From: Stutzerimonas nosocomialis
GTDB lineage: Bacteria > Pseudomonadota > Gammaproteobacteria > Pseudomonadales > Pseudomonadaceae
Assembly (NCBI RefSeq): GCF_005876855.1
Contig: NZ_QLAE01000008.1
Location: forward strand, 62,001 to 126,000
DNA length: 64,000 nt
Reading direction: 5' to 3'
The position numbers and the translations under genes were made by a program. Positions within the stretch are counted from its first letter, which is position 1, and every line of letters begins with the position of its first letter. Shown here one piece after another: positions 1 to 7,752 of the stretch. The notes below the pieces were generated by a model. That model searched no databases and had not been told where the DNA came from. It saw nothing but the letters and a program-made list of their open reading frames with translations.

Positions 1-2711
1 CCGGAACCCGACAGCTTCAGCGAGCGCGGAGGGTCGAGGTCGGTCAGGCCGACCCGGGCGGCGAAGCGCGCGCGGATCATGCCGACCCCTACGGTGACGT
101 CGGCGCGGTAGTGGTTCTCGCTCTCCAGTTCCAGCGCGTGGCAGCCAGGGATGATCGCCTTCAGCGTTTCCGGGTCGAGCAGGGCGTCGTAGACCTGCTG
201 CGGCGAGGCGGGGATCTCCACCGCGTCCTCGGCCTGCAGGCTGGAGCCGCCAGCCACCCGGGGTGCGTCGAGCACCATGCCCTCGGGGGCCGGCGGCTCG
301 TCGATGCCGATCATCGTGCGCACCCGCGACGGCGTCAGCGGCAGGCGGATGTCCGAGCGGCCGAGGGCATCGGCCACCGCGTTGGCGATGCACACCGGGG
401 TGCTCATGTTGTTGCCCTCGCCGACGCCCTTGGCGCCCAGCGGGGTGAACGGGGAGGGCGTCTCCATGTGCAGGATCACCGGCTCCACCGCTTCCGGCGC
501 GGTCGGCACCAGGTAGTCGGCGAAGGTGCCGGAGAGGAAGCTGCCGTCGTTGGCGTAGGCGAATTCCTCCATCAGCGCCACGCCCAGGGCCTGGGTGAAG
601 CCGCCGCGGATCTGCCCGTCGACCAGCATCGGGTTGAGGATGCGCCCGGCGTCGTGGCAGGTGACGTAGCGGTCGATGTGCACCTCGCCGGTGACCCGGT
701 CGATCTCCACCGCGCAGATATCGAAGATGAAGCCGTAGCACAGCGAGCTGTTGATGCAGTCCTCGTCGCTCGGCGCGGTCAGTTGCGGCGGGCTCCAGAA
801 GGCGGTCTCGCGCAGGCCGCCGAGCTCGCCTTCGGGCAGCAGGCCGGGCGACCAGTGGGTGGCGCCGGCGATGCGGTGGAACGGCTGGCTCGGCCCGCCC
901 TCGACGAACACCTTGCCGCTGGCGAAGCGCACGTCCTCGGCCTGCACCTGCCACATGGCGGCGGCGATGCCGGCCATGCGCTCGCGGATGCGCATCGCGG
1001 CGTTGTAGACCGAGCCGGCCACGGCGCCGGCGAAACGGCTGGAATAGTTGCCCGAGGCGATCGACCAGGCGTCCTTGCCGGTGTCCAGCTCGACGTTGAC
1101 GCTGATGCCGTCGAGCGCCACGCCGAGCACCTCGGCGACGATCTGCGCCACCACGGTCTGGTGGCCCTGGCCCTGCGGCGTGGAGGAAACGTGCACCGAG
1201 ACGTCGCCGAGCGGGCCGACGCTGACGGTGGCGGTGCTCACCGCGCCGTTCTTCGGCCCGGCCTTGCGCCGCTCCTCGGGTGTCATCGCGGTGGTGATGT
1301 AGCCCATGTTGGAGATCGACGGTTCCACCGCCGCGGTGTAGCCGATGCCGTAGAGCCGGCCCTCGGCGCGCGCCTGCTCGCGGCGGCGCAGCAGCTCGTC
1401 GAGGCCGCCGTCGCGCACCGCCAGTTCGATCGCCGCCGGGTAGTCGCCGGAATCGAGCAGCGCGCCGGCGGCGGCGCGGTAGGGGAAGGCGCCGGTCGGC
1501 ACCAGGTTGCGGCGGATCACCTCGAGCGGGTCGAGGTCCAGCTCGACGGCGACCTGGTGCATCAGCCGCTCCAGGGCGAAGTACACCTGGCCCCCGCCGA
1601 AGCCGCGGTTCAGCCCGCTCGGCACCTTGTTGGTCAGTACCACGCGGTTGCGCACCAGCAGGTTGCGGATCGCGTAGGCGCCGGTGAGGTTGCCGTGCAT
1701 GCGATAGAAGGTGGCCGGCTCGGGGGCGCGCAGGTAGCCGCCGCAGTCGTCGATCTGGTCGTATCTGAGCGCCAGCACGCGGCCGTCGGCTTCCACCGCC
1801 GCCTCGATCTCGCAGACCCGGTTGGTGGCGCTGGAGGAGGCCTGCAGGTGTTCGAGGCGGTCCTCGACCCACTTCACCGGGGCGCCGACCTTTCGCGCCG
1901 CGAGGCCCATGAGCACGATGTAGGGGAACACGCCCTGCTTGATGCCGAAGCTGCCGCCCGAATCCGGCGGGGTACGCAGGCGCAGGCGGTTGCCGGGCAC
2001 GTTCAGCGCCCGCGACATGACCGAATGCAGCGCGTAGGGGCCCTGGAAGTTGGAAAGCACCTCGTAGGTGCCGGTGGCCGGCTGGTACTGGCCGAGCACC
2101 ACGTAGCACTCGATCGGGGTGCAGGAGTTGCGTGGGTAGTGGACCTTGATCGCCACCCGCCGCGCGGCCTTGGCGAAGGCCTCCTCGGGCTCGCCGTAGC
2201 GGAAGTGCCGCTCGTTGACCACGTTGCTGCCGACCGCCTCGTGCAGCACCGGCGCGTCCTCGGCGGTGGCCGCTTCCGGATCGACGATCGCCGGCAGCGG
2301 CTCGTATTCCACCTTCACCGCGTCCAGCGCGTCCTCGGCCAGGTAGCGGTCGTCGGCGATCACCACGCAGACTGGCTCGCCGACGTAGCGGACCTTGTCC
2401 ACCGCCAGGCACCAGTGCTCCATCGGCGCGCGCACGCCGACCGGGAAGGGATTGGCCCAGCGCTTGACGTCCTCGCCGGTGAGCACGCCGTGCACCCCGG
2501 GCATGGTCAGGGCGGCGGAGGCGTCGACGGAGATGACACGGGCATGCGCATGGGGCGAACGGACGATGGCGGCATGCAGGGTGCCGGGTGGCGTGGCCAC
2601 GTCGTCGGCGTAGCGGCCGAGCCCGCGCAGCAGGGCGGCGTCCTCGACGCGGGCCTGGCGCCGCCCGATGTGGCCGGTAGCGGCCTCGGCAGTGCTCTGG
2701 TGCATGTTCAT
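1..2711 (-). CDS. Xanthine dehydrogenase/CO dehydrogenase-type molybdopterin large subunit fused to CoxG domain (partial)
   Basis: The gene reads leftward from ATG 2709-2711 and is still open at base 1, so only about 903 N-terminal residues are visible. Residues 1 to about 815 look like the molybdopterin-binding large subunit of the xanthine dehydrogenase/CoxL family. They include the GGSFGIK variant of the family GGGFGxK motif, a QGQGH motif, and GVGE with the likely catalytic Glu765. The chain continues in frame into a CoxG/SRPBCC-like domain from about residue 826 (VYDALLDPETLKAIIPGC). The active-site loop at residues 365-375 reads SGLNRGFGGGQ. It is neither the AYxCSFR loop of true (form I) CO dehydrogenase nor the AYRGAGR loop of form II. 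The substrate is therefore unknown and CO is unlikely. Medium and small (Fe-S) subunits may lie beyond the left edge. Confidence 0.85.
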   Translation of the reverse strand, partial: MNMHQSTAEAATGHIGRRQARVEDAALLRGLGRYADDVATPPGTLHAAIVRSPHAHARVISVDASAALTMPGVHGVLTGEDVKRWANPFPVGVRAPMEHWCLAVDKVRYVGEPVCVVIADDRYLAEDALDAVKVEYEPLPAIVDPEAATAEDAPVLHEAVGSNVVNERHFRYGEPEEAFAKAARRVAIKVHYPRNSCTPIECYVVLGQYQPATGTYEVLSNFQGPYALHSVMSRALNVPGNRLRLRTPPDSGGSFGIKQGVFPYIVLMGLAARKVGAPVKWVEDRLEHLQASSSATNRVCEIEAAVEADGRVLALRYDQIDDCGGYLRAPEPATFYRMHGNLTGAYAIRNLLVRNRVVLTNKVPSGLNRGFGGGQVYFALERLMHQVAVELDLDPLEVIRRNLVPTGAFPYRAAAGALLDSGDYPAAIELAVRDGGLDELLRRREQARAEGRLYGIGYTAAVEPSISNMGYITTAMTPEERRKAGPKNGAVSTATVSVGPLGDVSVHVSSTPQGQGHQTVVAQIVAEVLGVALDGISVNVELDTGKDAWSIASGNYSSRFAGAVAGSVYNAAMRIRERMAGIAAAMWQVQAEDVRFASGKVFVEGGPSQPFHRIAGATHWSPGLLPEGELGGLRETAFWSPPQLTAPSDEDCINSSLCYGFIFDICAVEIDRVTGEVHIDRYVTCHDAGRILNPMLVDGQIRGGFTQALGVALMEEFAYANDGSFLSGTFADYLVPTAPEAVEPVILHMETPSPFTPLGAKGVGEGNNMSTPVCIANAVADALGRSDIRLPLTPSRVRTMIGIDEPPAPEGMVLDAPRVAGGSSLQAEDAVEIPASPQQVYDALLDPETLKAIIPGCHALELESENHYRADVTVGVGMIRARFAARVGLTDLDPPRSLKLSGS

Positions 2712-3110
2712 TTTGTGAACTCTTGTTTTTATGCATGAAGCGATGCCCCCGATTCTCTGCATTTGCCTGGCGCGCCGCCTTGCCCCGGGCTACGAGGTTC
2801 TGCGCTGGAGTCGGGAAATTTGCCCTGGAGTCTGATTGCGGTGGATGGAGGGATCGCCCGCCAGGTGTCGGCCGCTCGATGACGTCCGACGACCGCTGCA
2901 GGCAACCTGTCGCGGCGGTGCTTTGGTTGTGGGGCTAATAAATGCCGCTATCGAGCCGATAGCGTGAACGGAGTCGCTTACAGTGGTCCTTTGGTTGTGG
3001 TAATGGCAAAATGCCTGTTTTTTGAGCACTACGCTGCTGCCCGTCATCGCGGGTCACCTGTGGCGTCCTGATCCTTTCCGGATTCCGTTCTTCGCATTAC
3101 AGGTCGACCC
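2712..3110. other. Intergenic region with small repeats
   Basis: About 400 bases lie between two divergent genes, and I see no convincing gene. The region holds a 7-bp perfect inverted repeat with a 3-base spacer (GCTATCG at 2947-2953, CGATAGC at 2957-2963). A 12-base direct repeat, CTTTGGTTGTGG, occurs at 2921-2932 and 2989-3000. A 5-bp inverted repeat, GTTCA/TGAAC (2706-2720), straddles the start codon of the leftward gene. These could be operator sequences for the divergent promoters, but no regulator is identified. Confidence 0.4.
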
Positions 3111-5249
3111 ATGCTTCCCGGCAGCTACAACCTCGTTCTGGTGTTCTTTTCTTTCGTGGTGGCCGCGCTGGCGGCCTACACGGCGCTGGACATGGCCGCG
3201 CGGGTCACTTCGACGTCGGGGCGCGCCGCTCGCCTGTGGCTCGTCGGCGGGGCCTTCTCCATGGGCCTGGGCATCTGGTCGATGCACTTCATCGGCATGC
3301 TCGCCTTCAGCCTGCCGATCCCGCTGGGTTACGACCTGGGCATCACTGTCGGCTCGCTGCTGATCGCCATCGCTTCCTCGATGCTCGCGCTCTGGCTGGT
3401 CTGCCAGCCTGCACTGCCCTGGGGGCGGCTGGCCCTCGGGGCGCTGCTGATCGGTGGTGGCATCGCCGCGATGCACTACAGCGGCATGGCCGCCCTGCGC
3501 ATGCAGCCGGGCATCATCTATGACCGTGCCTGGTTCGTCGCTTCGGTGCTGGTGGCGGTCGCGGCCTCGGCCGCCGCGCTGTGGCTGGCGTTCCGCCTGC
3601 GCGGCGGCACCACCCGGGTACGCCTCTGGCGCATCGCCGCGGCGATGGTCATGGGCCTGGCGATCGTCGGCATGCATTACACCGGCATGGCCGCGGCGAG
3701 CTTTCCGGACGACAGCTGGTGCGGCGCGGCGGGCGTCGGGGTGGACACCCATTGGCTGGCGCTGCTGGTGATCGTGGTGACCATGGCGGTGCTGGGCATC
3801 ACCCTGGTGGTGTCGGTGCTCGATGCCCGCCTCCAGTCGCGTACCTCGACGCTGGCGAGCTCACTGGAGAAGGCCAACAGCGAGCTGATCCAGCTGGCGC
3901 TGCACGACAACCTGACCAAGCTGCCCAACCGCCTGCTGTTGGAGGATCGCCTGAGTCAGGCGCTGAAGGCCGCGCAGCGCGAGCAGGGCGCTTTCGCGTT
4001 GATGTTCCTCGACCTGGACGGCTTCAAGGCGGTGAACGATGCCTTCGGTCACCACATCGGCGATCAGTTGCTGGTGCAGGTGGCCGAGCGCATCCGCAGC
4101 GACATCCGCGCCCAGGACACGCTGGCCCGCCTGGGCGGCGACGAGTTCGTCCTGCTGGTGGAGATCACCGGCCCGGACGATGCCGCCGCCCTGGCCGACA
4201 AGCTGGTGCGATGCATCGAGCAGCCGTTCCAGGTCTCGCGCTACGAATTGCGGGTCAGCGTCAGCATCGGTATCGCGGTGTATCCGGACGACGGCCTGGA
4301 CGCCCGCGATCTGATGCTGCACGCCGACGCGGCCATGTACCACACCAAGAATGCCGGGCGGAACGGCTACAGCTTCTTCGAGGCCTCGATGAACGCCAAT
4401 GCCGCCGAGCACCTGCAACTGCTGCAGGACCTGCGGCTGTCGATCCAGCGTGAGGAGCTGCGTCTGCATTACCAGCCCAAGTTCCAGGCGCCCAACGGCC
4501 CGGTGCGGGGCTTCGAGGCCCTGCTTCGCTGGCAGCACCCGCAGCGCGGGTTGCTCTACCCGGACATGTTCCTGGCGTTGGCCGAGAAGACCGGGTTGAT
4601 CGTGCCGATGGGCAACTGGGTGCTCGACGAGGCGTGCCGGCAGCTGCGCGAATGGCACGATCAGGGTTTCACCACCTGGACCATGGCGGTGAACCTGTCG
4701 GCGATCCAGTTCGAGCAGGCCGACCTGGCCGAGGTGATCACCCGGGCGATCGCTCGGCACGGCATAGCGCCGCAGATGCTGACCGTCGAGATCACCGAGA
4801 CGGTGGCCATGCGCAACCCGGAAACCACCATCGACACCCTGAACAAGCTGGCCGGCCTCGGCGTGCGCGCCTCGATCGACGACTTCGGCACCGGCTATTC
4901 CAGCCTGCTCTACCTCAAGCGACTGCCGGCCACCGAACTGAAGGTGGACAGGGCGTTCGTCCGCGAGCTGAGCCTGGGCAGCGAGGACTCGGTGATCGTC
5001 TCGGCCATCGTCGCCCTGGCCAAGGCGCTCGACCTGTCGATCGTCGCCGAGGGCGTGGAGACCGTCGAGCAGCAGCGCTTTCTCACCGAACTCGGCTGCG
5101 ACACCCTGCAGGGCTTCCTGCTCGACCGTCCGATGACCGTGGAGCAGATCCGTCGGCGCCTCGAGGAGCACAGTCCGGAGCAGGCGCTGTACCTCGCGCT
5201 GAGTCAGACGGAGCCCGTGCTGGCAGACGCGTCGGCACGCGATGCCTGA
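3111..5249 (+). CDS. MHYT-GGDEF-EAL membrane c-di-GMP cyclase/phosphodiesterase (MucR-like)
   Basis: A 712-residue protein. An N-terminal seven-helix MHYT sensor carries three signature copies: MHFIGM (58-63), MHYSGM (121-126) and MHYTGM (188-193). A GGDEF domain follows with an intact GGDEF at 342-346, and then an EAL domain with E469-A470-L471 and the DDFGTGYSS motif. Both catalytic signatures look intact, so it may make and break c-di-GMP at the inner membrane. The architecture and the unmutated GGDEF resemble P. aeruginosa MucR, which feeds alginate synthesis; NbdA, the other MHYT protein there, has a changed motif. In the family, MHYT domains are proposed to sense oxygen, NO or CO through metal. 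The start ATG 3111 is preceded by AGGTCGACCC, a modest ribosome site. It stands alone between oppositely directed genes. Confidence 0.93.
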   Translation: MLPGSYNLVLVFFSFVVAALAAYTALDMAARVTSTSGRAARLWLVGGAFSMGLGIWSMHFIGMLAFSLPIPLGYDLGITVGSLLIAIASSMLALWLVCQPALPWGRLALGALLIGGGIAAMHYSGMAALRMQPGIIYDRAWFVASVLVAVAASAAALWLAFRLRGGTTRVRLWRIAAAMVMGLAIVGMHYTGMAAASFPDDSWCGAAGVGVDTHWLALLVIVVTMAVLGITLVVSVLDARLQSRTSTLASSLEKANSELIQLALHDNLTKLPNRLLLEDRLSQALKAAQREQGAFALMFLDLDGFKAVNDAFGHHIGDQLLVQVAERIRSDIRAQDTLARLGGDEFVLLVEITGPDDAAALADKLVRCIEQPFQVSRYELRVSVSIGIAVYPDDGLDARDLMLHADAAMYHTKNAGRNGYSFFEASMNANAAEHLQLLQDLRLSIQREELRLHYQPKFQAPNGPVRGFEALLRWQHPQRGLLYPDMFLALAEKTGLIVPMGNWVLDEACRQLREWHDQGFTTWTMAVNLSAIQFEQADLAEVITRAIARHGIAPQMLTVEITETVAMRNPETTIDTLNKLAGLGVRASIDDFGTGYSSLLYLKRLPATELKVDRAFVRELSLGSEDSVIVSAIVALAKALDLSIVAEGVETVEQQRFLTELGCDTLQGFLLDRPMTVEQIRRRLEEHSPEQALYLALSQTEPVLADASARDA

Positions 5250-5289
5250 CAGGCAGGCGGCGTCAGGGGCTTTTTCTCGTTACGGCGCA

Positions 5290-5724
5290 CTACCGGGCTC
5301 CGCCACCCAGCAGCCTGAGGCTCGCCTCGTCCGGCTTGCCTGCGAAGTAGCGGTCCAGCGCTTGCTGAAACAAGGGGTTTTCCGGGGCGACACGGGCGAA
5401 CAGGGTCATGCAGGAGTGCAGCTTGAGGTCGTCGGGGGAGCCCAGGATCTGGTGTGCGGTGAGGGTGTCGTGTGACAGCAGGGCGAGGGTGCATTCCTCC
5501 AGCCTGGCGCCCAGCAGGGGGTGCTCGAGGTAGGCGAGGGCTTCTTCCCGCCCCGACAGCGCGTAGCGGCGTGCCATTTCGCTGCGGCCAAGGCCGGCGA
5601 GTTGTGGAAAGATGTACCACATCCAATGGCTCTGTTTGCGGCCGGCGCGCAGTTCCGACAGTGCGCGGGCATAGTCCGCCTCTTGAGCCTTCACGAAGCG
5701 TTGCAGATTGAAATCGGCGCTCAT
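5290..5724 (-). CDS. DUF1810 family protein
   Basis: A 144-residue soluble protein beginning MSADFNLQRFVKAQ. It shows the DUF1810 pattern of an N-terminal DL.RFV.AQ segment, a central WMWYIFPQL motif and a later SPDDLKLHSCMTLF segment. The family (YPO2863-type) is widespread and its biochemical role is unknown to me. It runs opposite to the c-di-GMP gene on its left and diverges from the pirin gene on its right, so it is probably its own transcription unit. No signal peptide or membrane segment is visible. Confidence 0.85.
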   Translation of the reverse strand: MSADFNLQRFVKAQEADYARALSELRAGRKQSHWMWYIFPQLAGLGRSEMARRYALSGREEALAYLEHPLLGARLEECTLALLSHDTLTAHQILGSPDDLKLHSCMTLFARVAPENPLFQQALDRYFAGKPDEASLRLLGGGAR

Positions 5725-5829
5725 GCCTGTCTCCGTATGCCGGTGTGCCTGAAGCTTTGAGCACGGATCACGGGTATGGATTCAGTACGGCGCCCGGTTC
5801 CAGCCCTGCGACCCGACCAGGGGAAAGCC

Positions 5830-6690
5830 ATGACCTTGCGTTCCGTTATCCGCCAATACCCGGCCTACCGTGACGATATCGGCGAGCTGGTGACGCGCCG
5901 GCCGCTGCCGGGGCCGGGCATCGATCAGCTCGATCCCTTCCTGTTTCTCAACCATCACGGCCCGCAGCGTTATGCGCCGGGCAATCGCGGCTTGCCCTTC
6001 GGTCCGCACCCTCATCGCGGGTTCGAGACGGTGACCTTCATGCTCGCGGGCGAGCTGGCGCATCTGGACAGTGGTGGTCACGAGAGCGTCATCGGCGCCG
6101 GCGGGGTGCAATGGATGACCGCCGGGTCCGGGCTGGTTCATGCCGAAGTGTCGCCGGAGTCGTTCAAACGCAGCGGTGGGCCGCTGGAAATCCTGCAGCT
6201 GTGGGTGAATCTGCCGTCCCGGCTGAAGATGACCAGGCCGGCCTATCGCGGGCTGACCCGTGACGAGATTCCGGTCATTGCCCTCGATGAGGGACGCGTG
6301 CGGGTCAACCTGGTGTCCGGTGAGTTCGACGGGCGCACCGGCCCGATCGAGTCGTTGACCGGTGTCGCGATGATGACGGTGGAGATGCAGGCTGGCGGTA
6401 GCCTGATCCTGCCGGCCCCGGTGGGGCGTTCGGTGTTTTGCTATGGGGTGCGCGGGGCGATGCAGGTCGCAGGCGTGGCCTGCGAGCCCCATCATCTGGT
6501 CCGGCTGGACGACCAGGGCGAGGGCGTTCGCGTGCAGGCCGATAGCGAGGCGGTACTGCTCTACGGGCACGCCGAGCCGATCGGAGAGCCGGTGGTGGCC
6601 CATGGCCCCTTCGTGATGAACAGCCGCGAAGAAATCAGCCAGGCGATTCGCGACTATCAAAGTGGTGCGTTCGGCGAGGTATCGCTCTAG
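5830..6690 (+). CDS. Pirin family protein
   Basis: A 286-residue bicupin protein of the pirin family. The N-terminal cupin shows the metal-site signature HPHRGFETVTFML and, further on, MTAGSGLVHAE. Family members bind Fe in the N-terminal cupin. Roles reported for relatives include quercetinase activity and modulation of pyruvate dehydrogenase or transcription, and none can be assigned from sequence. I chose ATG 5830 because AGGGGAAAG lies just upstream; the frame stays open to ATG 5776 but the extra 18 residues are not pirin-like. Neighbours on both sides run on the opposite strand, so it is monocistronic. Confidence 0.88.
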   Translation: MTLRSVIRQYPAYRDDIGELVTRRPLPGPGIDQLDPFLFLNHHGPQRYAPGNRGLPFGPHPHRGFETVTFMLAGELAHLDSGGHESVIGAGGVQWMTAGSGLVHAEVSPESFKRSGGPLEILQLWVNLPSRLKMTRPAYRGLTRDEIPVIALDEGRVRVNLVSGEFDGRTGPIESLTGVAMMTVEMQAGGSLILPAPVGRSVFCYGVRGAMQVAGVACEPHHLVRLDDQGEGVRVQADSEAVLLYGHAEPIGEPVVAHGPFVMNSREEISQAIRDYQSGAFGEVSL

Positions 6691-6697
6691 CGGCCGG

Positions 6698-6997
6698 TCA
6701 TTCAGGCGCGGAGAGCATCGAGTGGATGTCGCTGCGTATGGAGCTCAGCGCGTCGCGGCTGGTCGGGTCTTCGCCGGCGAGACCGGAGGCGGTGATGAGG
6801 ATGTCCCAGAGCGTCTGTTCGAGCTCCTGGATCCGGATCTGGTTCTGCTGCGCTTCGGCGATGGCGCAGCGGCCTTCTTCGAGTTGTCGCTCGAGCCGCT
6901 CGATGGTTTCGTGAGCGGTGCGCAACATGACGCCAGCCTCGTCGCTGCGATTGGCGCAGGCGCCGAGCAGCCAGTTCTTGATCTCGACGTTTTCCAT
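6698..6997 (-). CDS. Small coiled-coil protein of unknown function
   Basis: A 99-residue acidic protein beginning MENVEIKNWLLGACANRSDE. It is dominated by a likely coiled coil of about 50 residues (TIERLERQLEEGRCAIAEAQ and onward). There is no signal peptide or membrane segment. It ends seven bases from the 3' end of the converging pirin gene. I do not recognise a family. The composition is coding-like and the start lies in a clear intergenic gap, so I think it is a real gene. Confidence 0.6.
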   Translation of the reverse strand: MENVEIKNWLLGACANRSDEAGVMLRTAHETIERLERQLEEGRCAIAEAQQNQIRIQELEQTLWDILITASGLAGEDPTSRDALSSIRSDIHSMLSAPE

Positions 6998-7134
6998 GAC
7001 AGTCCCTCGCCATCGTTGTTGTTGGGTTTTTGGGCGTGATCACTGATTCGAAATTGTAGACCTCATTTGTTTCCGTTGCGTTACCGGTGCTGGGCCCTTT
7101 TATCTGGAGGCCCCGGTTGGCGGGGCTGAAAAGG

Positions 7135-7160
7135 AAAGCCCCGCTCAAGGGCGGGGCTTT
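7135..7160 (-). terminator. Terminator of the ydbH-ynbE-ydbL operon
   Basis: A perfect 10-bp stem (AAAGCCCCGC / GCGGGGCTTT) with a 6-base loop lies 33 bases beyond the ydbL stop. On the minus strand it is followed by a T-rich run. Because the arms begin with AAA and end with TTT, it could also work from the other side. Confidence 0.8.
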
Positions 7161-7192
7161 CTCGTCGGTCGATGCGCTGCGGGCGCGTGCAA

Positions 7193-7537
7193 TTATTTCT
7201 GAATCCAGGTGCCGTTGAGCTGGATGATCTGGCCGGGTGGGGTCCTTTCGATGGCTTTCTTGCCGGCGATGGCTTCGACGTCGCTCAGGCTGATGCCGTT
7301 CTTTTGCGCGACACGGTGATACTCGGCGCGGCGGGCCTGGTTGATCTGTGCGGCGATCTCTTCGGCCTGGCCGCCGGGCTTGACCACGCCCAGGTAGCCG
7401 TCGGGCTTTTCGCCGAGCCGGCCGGCGGCTTTCGCCTCGCCCAGGGCCGACATCGCTTCGTTGAGACTCAAGGCTGCCGCGGGCAGGCTCAGGCACAGGG
7501 CTAGCAGCAGGGTTCCCAGTTTTACGGTGGTTTTCAT
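7193..7537 (-). CDS. ydbL: YdbL family DUF1318 periplasmic protein
   Basis: A 114-residue protein with a signal peptide (MKTTVKLGTLLLALCLSLPAAA) and a DUF1318 domain that ends in the typical GQIIQLNGTWIQK tail. In E. coli, YdbL is encoded with YdbH and YnbE and modulates the YdbH-YnbE lipid-transport bridge between the membranes. The same order is kept here: ydbH, ynbE, ydbL, all leftward with gaps of 15 and 8 bases. The gene is the last of the operon and is followed by a strong hairpin terminator. The periplasmic location is inferred from the signal peptide. Confidence 0.88.
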   Translation of the reverse strand: MKTTVKLGTLLLALCLSLPAAALSLNEAMSALGEAKAAGRLGEKPDGYLGVVKPGGQAEEIAAQINQARRAEYHRVAQKNGISLSDVEAIAGKKAIERTPPGQIIQLNGTWIQK

Positions 7538-7545
7538 CGGGGGCC

Positions 7546-7737
7546 TCAGAATAGTCCGCTGTTTTCGTTGATGATCGAGTCCAGAGCCTTGTCCACACGG
7601 ATATAGATTTCGTGCTCGATCTTCACGTTCAGGTTGATGTTGATCGGCTCGTTGGGCACGGCCAGTTCCACCCTGGGGGTACAGGCGCTGGCCAGCAAGG
7701 CCAGCAGCAGGATGGTCAGAGGTTGGCGCAACCGCAT
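7546..7737 (-). CDS. ynbE: YnbE-like outer-membrane lipoprotein
   Basis: A 63-residue lipoprotein whose signal sequence ends in the lipobox LLASAC, followed by a short domain rich in NLNVKIEHEIYIRVD. The size, the position between ydbH and ydbL, and the N-I-N-L-N-V pattern match E. coli YnbE. That protein multimerises by beta-strand stacking at the outer membrane and completes the YdbH bridge. The gene lies 15 bases after ydbH and 8 before ydbL, so the three are surely co-transcribed. Confidence 0.88.
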   Translation of the reverse strand: MRLRQPLTILLLALLASACTPRVELAVPNEPININLNVKIEHEIYIRVDKALDSIINENSGLF

Positions 7738-7752
7738 GCGGTGTCTCCTGTA

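Noticed and set aside
1-2711. Calling the hydroxylase a true carbon monoxide dehydrogenase (coxL)
   Set aside because: The active-site loop lacks the AYxCSFR signature including the catalytic cysteine.
111-2738. 875-codon rightward open frame over the hydroxylase gene
   Set aside because: It is the antisense shadow of the minus-strand large-subunit gene; the His/Arg-rich product has no family-like motifs, while the minus frame has clear ones.
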